Assembly: GCA_001566295.1 (NCBI GenBank)
Contig: KQ964245.1
Location: 1,431,524 to 1,495,523 of the forward strand
Length of the DNA: 64,000 nucleotides
Direction: 5' to 3'
DNA from: Microdochium bolleyi
Taxonomy: Eukaryota; Ascomycota; Sordariomycetes; Xylariales; Microdochiaceae
Made by a program: the position numbers and the translations under genes. How positions within the stretch are numbered: position 1 is the stretch's first letter; the number at the start of each line of letters is the position of its first letter. The notes beneath the pieces are model-generated. The model searched no databases. It saw only the letters and a list, made by a program, of their open reading frames with translations, and was not told the origin of the DNA. Positions 61,463 through 64,000 of the stretch are shown piece after piece.

Positions 61463-63329
61463 GTTGGCGGTTGAGTGGAAGGATGACCGCGAGTGAGATA
61501 CGTCTTTTGCGAAGCGAGAGAAAGCTGTGTGATGGACCAGTGGGGTGACGGAGAACGACCCTGAAAACAAAACTGACGATCGGGATAGCGGGGTCGTTGT
61601 AGAAGTTGTCACCGAGCTCGAAGCGTAACCGGCGCCTAGTTTCAAGGGCCGAGAAAATGTGTTTGTCAGAAAAATGGGCCTCTGCAGGAGCTTGCTTCAA
61701 CGACAGAGGACGTATGTCACGATGGCAGAACAAGGCAGAGAACAAGACAGCGTTGCAGACATCGACGCAATGACAACGATGGCGAGACGATCAGCTCTTA
61801 TGGTTACTGCCGGCACAGCCAAGGCGTTGCAGGGGTCGGCTGGCAAATGCTAAAGAAGACGGGCCAGCCACGGAAAGCCGCCGACTCCCAAGATAGGTCG
61901 GCGAGGACGGCTAGGAGTCAGGACTGCGGGGACTCTGGCCCTCACTGTAGAACTGAGCAGTGTCTGATGACTGGGTTCCACGCGAGTGGCGGGCAGTCCA
62001 GCGACTGAGCATCCGCCTCGAGTCCAGTTTGGGCTGGGATGTATGATGCGGTCTTTGTCGTAGGCCGAAACCGGGGCGCGGGTGGGCGCGAGTCGAGATG
62101 CCCATGCGTGCACTACCACTGGTGCTTGGCCAGCGAGCACGGAGTGGTGTCACCAACTCGACTTATCGGATCGGGGCCGGGGGGTGTCGGAAGCCAAACA
62201 TGATGGGCAAAGTGTGAAACCCGATGCCTGGGAGGCTCCAGCCAGCCTCTGAGTCGCGGCACCGCCCGGGGAGCGAGGGGTGTGTGACCGCCCGCCATCC
62301 TGGGCACGAAGCTCAAAGCTTGAGGAAGTGGAGAACTGTCCGGGAGACAGCGCTGGAGCTGACATCGAACAATACTGCCCACGTCCGAGCACTGTCGGCA
62401 GGGGGAAATGATAATGACAAATGGAAGACGAGCTCACCTGTGATGGAGCACAGCTCTCGTCGTTGCTTGTCAACGCTGCGTCGACATACGAGCGGGCGGA
62501 GGACCCCTGGTGAGCGTGGGATGGTGCTTCTCGTCGAAGCACCCGCGAGAGCGGCGACAGCGCCCACGCGCCGCGGGGTGGAGACGCTGACAGCGCCCAT
62601 GGTGCCAGAGAGTCGTCGTGCAGCCGTGCTTTTGCTGTGGGGGTTGTCGCTTGACGAAGATAGCGACGAGGCTCTGCTTTTGTGACGCGGGATGTCTATG
62701 GGGACTGCAGCTGTCGTTCTTCTCGGTGAGGGTTGTGAGAGTGGTGAGAATGCACCACGCGGTGAAGGCAGAGCTTGCCCTTGGAGGTCCTCAGAACTTT
62801 GGAAGCGAGCTCGGAGCCCAGAACGAAGCGCTTTCTAAATCCCGTCTTGGACCCTGCAGGTCAAGGTCGGATAGCGTGCACCAGTGTGTCGCACGGTGCT
62901 TAGCATGAGCTCCATCCCATGTCATGGTCCAAGCCAAAGTGACATCTGGCACTGTTTGTTGCGGTCACTGTCGTTTCAATAGCCGCCTAGTATCGTCACC
63001 CAGATGTTGATAAGCATGTCATCTTGAGGCGCGATATGTCTTGACACTCGCATCAATGGCAGAAAGCAAGCGGTATCGATTTCTATACTGAAAAGAGCTA
63101 ATGCGCGAAGGTGGGAGGAAACTCGGAAGGTAGTCGTTGAATTTGCATCGCGGTGGAAAGCATATGATGCGAGTAATGTGGCAGCGCAGTCTGCCCCTCC
63201 AACGCATCTCCTCACTCTCTCGTGGGTATCCCAATACTCATTTTGCACTCTCGCACTTTCTCCTCAAACAATGACATTGCCCGTCAAGAAGCGCAGACGA
63301 CTTGCGGCCGTCGTCAACCTGGCATCCTC
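61463..63329. other. intergenic region
   Basis: Promoter and leader of alanine aminotransferase (possibly with an extra 5' exon) and the 3' flank of the SH3 gene. No other gene or RNA was seen. Confidence 0.45.
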
Positions 63330-64000
63330 TTACTCCTGCATCTTGACGTAGTTGCTGGGGAATATTCCCGTCCTTGTGCCGATTTGGCCCGTCCTGCAGG
63401 ATGCTGTCAGTAAGTGTGCCATCGGGCTTTAGAAAGGTCGGGAAAACTTACCACCAATCATTCTCGCTGGTGGTCTTCTTCAATATTGTAATCACCTCGC
63501 CCTTCTTGAAACCGAGGTCGCCAGGCTGATCGGCTTCGAAGGTGAACTGGGCGATAGCCTGATCCTTCTTCAGCTGGGGTTTGGGCGCAAACGGTCGCGG
63601 AGGCGGCGGCTTCTTGCCAGCAATGGCTACTTGATTGTCCCGATGGTTGTCGCCCGTGTTTGCTCTATTGAGGCCGCTTCCGGCGCCAGGCCGGTCGTAG
63701 ACATCGTCCTGCCATGTGCTGGTTCTTGACGGTCTGCCAAATTCATCTCGGCCTGTGCGATTGTTGGCACCCTCTCCGTATGCGCTACCGCGGCGACCCT
63801 CCCAGACTACATCGTCATGGTTGTTGTCGTAGACGGGCGAGTCGTTGTACATGGAGTTGTCGACGGACTCGCCCTGGCGAACACCCGCAAAGGCGCGCGA
63901 GTTCAGGACGCTCATCAGCGGAGCAGCTTGAGAGGGCGAAGGGATGGCGCCGCCGAGCAGCTGCGCAGCTGTTAGACGCTGGCCGTACAACTTCTCGTTG
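63330..64000 (-). CDS. YSC84/Lsb3-type SYLF and SH3 domain protein, partial (3' end)
   Basis: Actin-patch endocytosis adaptor. Only the C-terminal part is in the window, and the gene continues past base 64000. Two exon pieces: 63452-64000 and 63330-63393, joined over intron 63394-63451. The end of the SYLF domain is visible (Leu-Tyr-Gly-Gln-Arg-Leu-Thr-Ala-Ala-Gln-Leu-Leu, then Val-Leu-Asn-Ser-Arg-Ala-Phe-Ala-Gly). A disordered Asn/Asp/Arg-rich linker and a Pro-Pro-Pro-Pro-Arg-Pro motif follow. The C-terminal SH3 domain reads Ala-Ile-Ala-Gln-Phe-Thr-Phe, Gly-Asp-Leu-Gly-Phe-Lys-Lys-Gly-Glu-Val-Ile, Asn-Asp-Trp-Trp, then Gly-Ile-Phe-Pro-Ser-Asn-Tyr-Val. The intron splits the SH3 Trp-Trp codon pair. 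Confidence 0.9.

Overview
The window is nuclear chromosomal DNA from a filamentous ascomycete, most likely a Sordariomycete. The coding sequences are GC-rich, and genes on both strands are separated by 0.4 to 4 kb. Introns are short (about 57 to 160 bases) with GTRAGT-type donors and YAG acceptors. The gene content is typical of Pezizomycotina: CPC1/GCN4, PEX20, CreC, a CreD-type arrestin, L-galactonate dehydratase and a Clr5-domain protein. I see no tRNA, rRNA, CRISPR array or intact transposon. The species cannot be named from the sequence.

Layout. 0.3-4.0 kb: a serine-rich conserved protein of unknown function (+). 5.5-7.2 kb: the bZIP regulator CPC1/CpcA (-) with upstream ORFs in its leader. 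10.3-12.4 kb: a Whi2-like BTB protein (+). 13.4-15.0 kb: a secreted sorbosone/pyranose dehydrogenase-like protein with a probable GPI anchor (-). 16.3-17.5 kb: SEC13 (-), divergent from PEX20 (+, 18.3-19.3 kb). 21.1-22.9 kb: a fusion of a PPC-decarboxylase-like flavoprotein domain, an F-box-like segment and Trp-Trp repeats (+). 23.8-25.1 kb: L-galactonate dehydratase (-). 25.9-27.3 kb: a DHCR24-like FAD oxidoreductase (-). 29.1-30.1 kb: a cytosolic-type cytochrome c peroxidase (+). 30.5-32.0 kb: an Nse2/Mms21-type SUMO ligase (-). 32.8-34.1 kb: an unknown protein (-). 36.1-38.1 kb: the Miro GTPase GEM1 (-). 39.2-41.4 kb: CreC (+). 45.4-47.4 kb: a CreD/Rod1-type arrestin (+). 49.1-50.7 kb: an SLM1-type F-BAR/PH protein (+). 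53.1-54.1 kb: a Clr5-domain protein (+). 55.6-57.1 kb: the mRNA cap methyltransferase ABD1 (-), divergent from proteasome subunit RPN7 (+, 58.0-59.6 kb). 59.9-61.5 kb: alanine aminotransferase (-). 63.3 kb to the end: the 3' part of a YSC84-type SYLF/SH3 protein (-).

How the genes relate. Most are unconnected housekeeping genes, but nutrient control recurs. CPC1 handles amino-acid starvation, Whi2 is a general stress and nutrient regulator, and L-galactonate dehydratase belongs to D-galacturonate (pectin) catabolism. CreC and the CreD-like arrestin act in opposition on ubiquitin-dependent carbon catabolite repression and lie only 4 kb apart.

Points most worth a second look are: an ATF4-like arrangement in the CPC1 leader, where an upstream ORF overlaps the predicted start out of frame; the flavoprotein/repeat fusion with altered active-site motifs; the CreC/arrestin linkage; a perfect palindrome containing a galacturonate-element-like sequence upstream of the L-galactonate dehydratase gene; and four genes whose first coding exon is only 3 to 10 bases long.
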